Below are positions 62,509 to 64,000 of a stretch of DNA of 64,000 nt, in pieces. Below the pieces are notes generated by a model that saw nothing but the letters and a program-made list of their open reading frames with translations, was not told where the DNA came from and ran no database searches. The stretch comes from Morinoia aosen (Eukaryota; Arthropoda; Malacostraca; Amphipoda; Talitridae). Each line of letters opens with the position of its first letter. The first letter of the stretch is position 1. The stretch is taken from assembly GCA_030386875.1 (NCBI GenBank), contig CM059568.1, forward strand, positions 11,270,316 to 11,334,315. Reading direction: 5' to 3'. Made by a program: the position numbers and the translations under genes.

Positions 62509-63335
62509 TTTTGAGCAATTAATTTTTTAGGTTTCTTAGTGACTGCTATTAGTGACTGGTGTCTTGGAAGATTTATGAAGTCCTCGTGGGGGATGATATT
62601 TAGTTTGGTTCTTGTGAATTGTACCCTGTTGTTTTTTATGTATTCCAGTAATGTTTGCGATCTCATGTCTTGAACTGTAAATTTTAATCCTTTGTCATTT
62701 TCTTCTCTATTGAGTTCCTGGATGTACCATTCTGTTGGGGGATTTTTTGGAATTGGTGAGTTATCGATGAAATTTCTGTAGAGTTTGATATTAAGGTTGT
62801 GCTTATTGTCCAGTACTATGCTTGAATTTCCAATATCATCACTGATCCTACGCTTTGATCTCGCCTCCGTTTCCATGGCCTCCTCCATGTGCTCCTGCTC
62901 CCCATCCAGAGACACATCTACCGTTTTTTCCTGGTCAGTTTCCGTTTCCTGTGGTGCTGTTTCTGATTTATAGTAGAAATTGAAAATTGCGGCTGAGTCA
63001 CGGTCTGGAAAAGTGGTATCGATATTGAAGTTCATTTTTAGGGATTGTGAAAGAAGGTCACTAAATTTCTGTGTTCTATTGAGGGCTGCTATATGTGCTT
63101 CCAAAATGATTGCTGTAAGTTTAATATGTGTCTGTGATGTTAGTGTGAGGGTATGTTCTGGGGGGTTTGTTTGTAGTATTGCGTGCTTTGCAATTTCAGC
63201 ATAGGTGTTTTGAGTTTGTTGGTGATGCTCTTGTTTTTCATTTTCGATTTTTTGTTTGACTACATTTTTCCTGTACGGGCAACTGGATGCTAATGTTCTG
63301 TGTGGTCCGTTACAATTTAGGCATTGCTTGAGTGT
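62505..63335 (-). pseudogene. Element B ORF1, C-terminal two-thirds only
   Basis: Similarity to element A ORF1 runs from a Cys/His unit (CLNCNGPHRTLASSC) through the YAEIAKHA, DSAAIFNFYY and FTVQDM blocks to the stop at 62,505. The ATG at 63,419 lies outside the element, so the first 28 residues of that reading are foreign. The first two zinc knuckles are missing. It would have provided nucleic-acid binding to the element ribonucleoprotein. The stop TGA shares bases with the ORF2 ATG. Confidence 0.82.
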
Positions 63336-64000
63336 GCCGGTCGGACTCGGTCGCGGTCGGACGTGCGGGGAAATGGTGCGGTAATTGTTGAAATTGCAAG
63401 GGGGAAATAACCTAGCCATGCATAAAAATTATAATATCAGTGAATGTGTTTGCTACCTGTGGAACAACGAAAAGGAAAAAATAACTTTTATCTTATTTCT
63501 GCTTAAATCAGTGCACTTTAAATGAAAAGCCAACAAACAGTGCTGGCAAGAGGTGTGAAATGGTGTGCTCAGCTTGGTCTCGAACGATAGGCCTGAGTGA
63601 AGTGTGAAGTATCCTTGTTCCCTCAGTCTCCCCTCACCGCGCCCGCACCCTCCCCCCCCCCTTTCCCGTACACCTGCCTCCCGTCCTCTGACCGTTCAGA
63701 GGATAGCAAAACCTGGACTTTTTCCGCTTCAAGCAACCAAAGAAATTACGTTTGTTTTTGATCAATTTTTGGTAATGTCAAACCTCTCAGTTGAGTTTTT
63801 GTTCACTTCCTACGTGGCCGAGACGGCAAATGTGCACGAAAGAATTATTGTGTTTCGTACCTCCGTTTCCCTACTGACACCGAATAGTTTGAATACACAG
63901 AAAGTTTGAAGTGAGCTACCAGTAAGAACAACGGGTGAACGAGAAGTTGAAAAACATTTACAATAACCAGGAAAAATACTATAAAAAGTGCACCTAACCT
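63336..64000. other. Unassigned right flank
   Basis: Beyond the truncation of B the sequence changes to ccggtcgg/cggtcgcggtcgg repeats (63,337-63,365), then mixed sequence, a C run (63,651-63,663) and AT-rich sequence. A 101-codon plus-strand ORF (63,604-63,909) shows no recognisable domain and starts in low-complexity Pro/Ser codons; I do not call it a gene. This could be older genomic DNA or a further repeat. Confidence 0.4.

Larger units (their letters stand above)
58198..63335 (-). mobile_element. Element B: Jockey-group non-LTR retrotransposon, 5'-truncated
   Basis: On the minus strand: ORF1 (from 63,335, N-terminus missing), ORF2 (62,508-59,638, intact frame) and a 3' region (59,637-58,198). 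Similarity to element A begins abruptly at the TLKQCLNC block of ORF1 (63,335), marking 5' truncation during insertion or a deletion. It lies head to tail with A. I could not find a target-site duplication. Confidence 0.8.

Noticed and set aside
63604-63909. 101-codon ORF in the right flank as a host gene
   Set aside because: It starts in low-complexity Pro/Ser codons and shows no domain, splice or codon-use support; left as unassigned.

Overview
The window is repeat-dense animal DNA, most likely from an arthropod. The evidence is the mixture of Ty3/gypsy elements of a mag-like type without env, a BEL/Pao-like element, Jockey-group and CR1/L2-group non-LTR retrotransposons, and a non-autonomous hAT element, in AT-rich DNA with many (TA)n and (CA)n tracts. 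I could not narrow the species. I found no host gene, rRNA, tRNA or CRISPR array. Nearly every kilobase can be assigned to a transposable element or a piece of one. The only coding regions that look intact are gag and pol of one gypsy element (G1) and ORF2 of one non-LTR element (B).

Left part (1-35,918). After an LTR fragment (1-1,512) and about 100 bp of flank comes a decayed gypsy element on the minus strand, G3 (1,610-35,918). It has been hit repeatedly. Its 3' LTR holds a solo LTR (LTR-X, 1,729-16,054), which holds the intact gypsy element G1 (3,214-15,724). The 3' LTR of G1 holds a 5'-truncated CR1/L2-type element (5,377-8,378). The same G3 LTR also holds a non-autonomous hAT element (16,198-18,849) and a second CR1/L2-type element (19,901-22,391). 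A complete plus-strand gypsy element, G2 (23,240-29,819), sits inside the integrase C-terminal coding region of G3. Each insertion is supported by a target-site duplication (TSD): TATC for G3, GGAC for LTR-X, GATA for G1, TAGAA and probably AGAG for the two CR1/L2 copies, GGTGTGCG for hAT and GGTC for G2.

Middle (35,919-42,934). A 570-bp spacer separates G3 from G4, a close relative in the opposite orientation (plus strand) with the same 1,749-bp LTR. The two form a head-to-head inverted repeat. G4 has lost its gag start codon, carries four nonsense codons in pol, and stops abruptly at 42,934.

Right part (42,935-64,000). Two Jockey-group non-LTR elements, A and B, lie head to tail on the minus strand, with a G/C homopolymer run where B ends and A begins. 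A has a frameshift in reverse transcriptase and is split by a BEL/Pao-like element (44,832-53,774, TSD GTACT). That element has 2.6-2.7-kb LTRs, gag and a protease domain, but no reverse transcriptase, RNase H or integrase. B keeps a long open ORF2 but is 5'-truncated in ORF1.

Expression logic. In all four gypsy copies the gag/pol overlap carries the slippery heptamer GGGAAAC, a 7-nt spacer and a potential H-type pseudoknot, so Pol is probably made by -1 ribosomal frameshifting. In the non-LTR elements ORF1 and ORF2 meet at an ATGA stop/start overlap, which suggests termination-coupled reinitiation. All functional statements rest on motif reading by eye; no database search was run.
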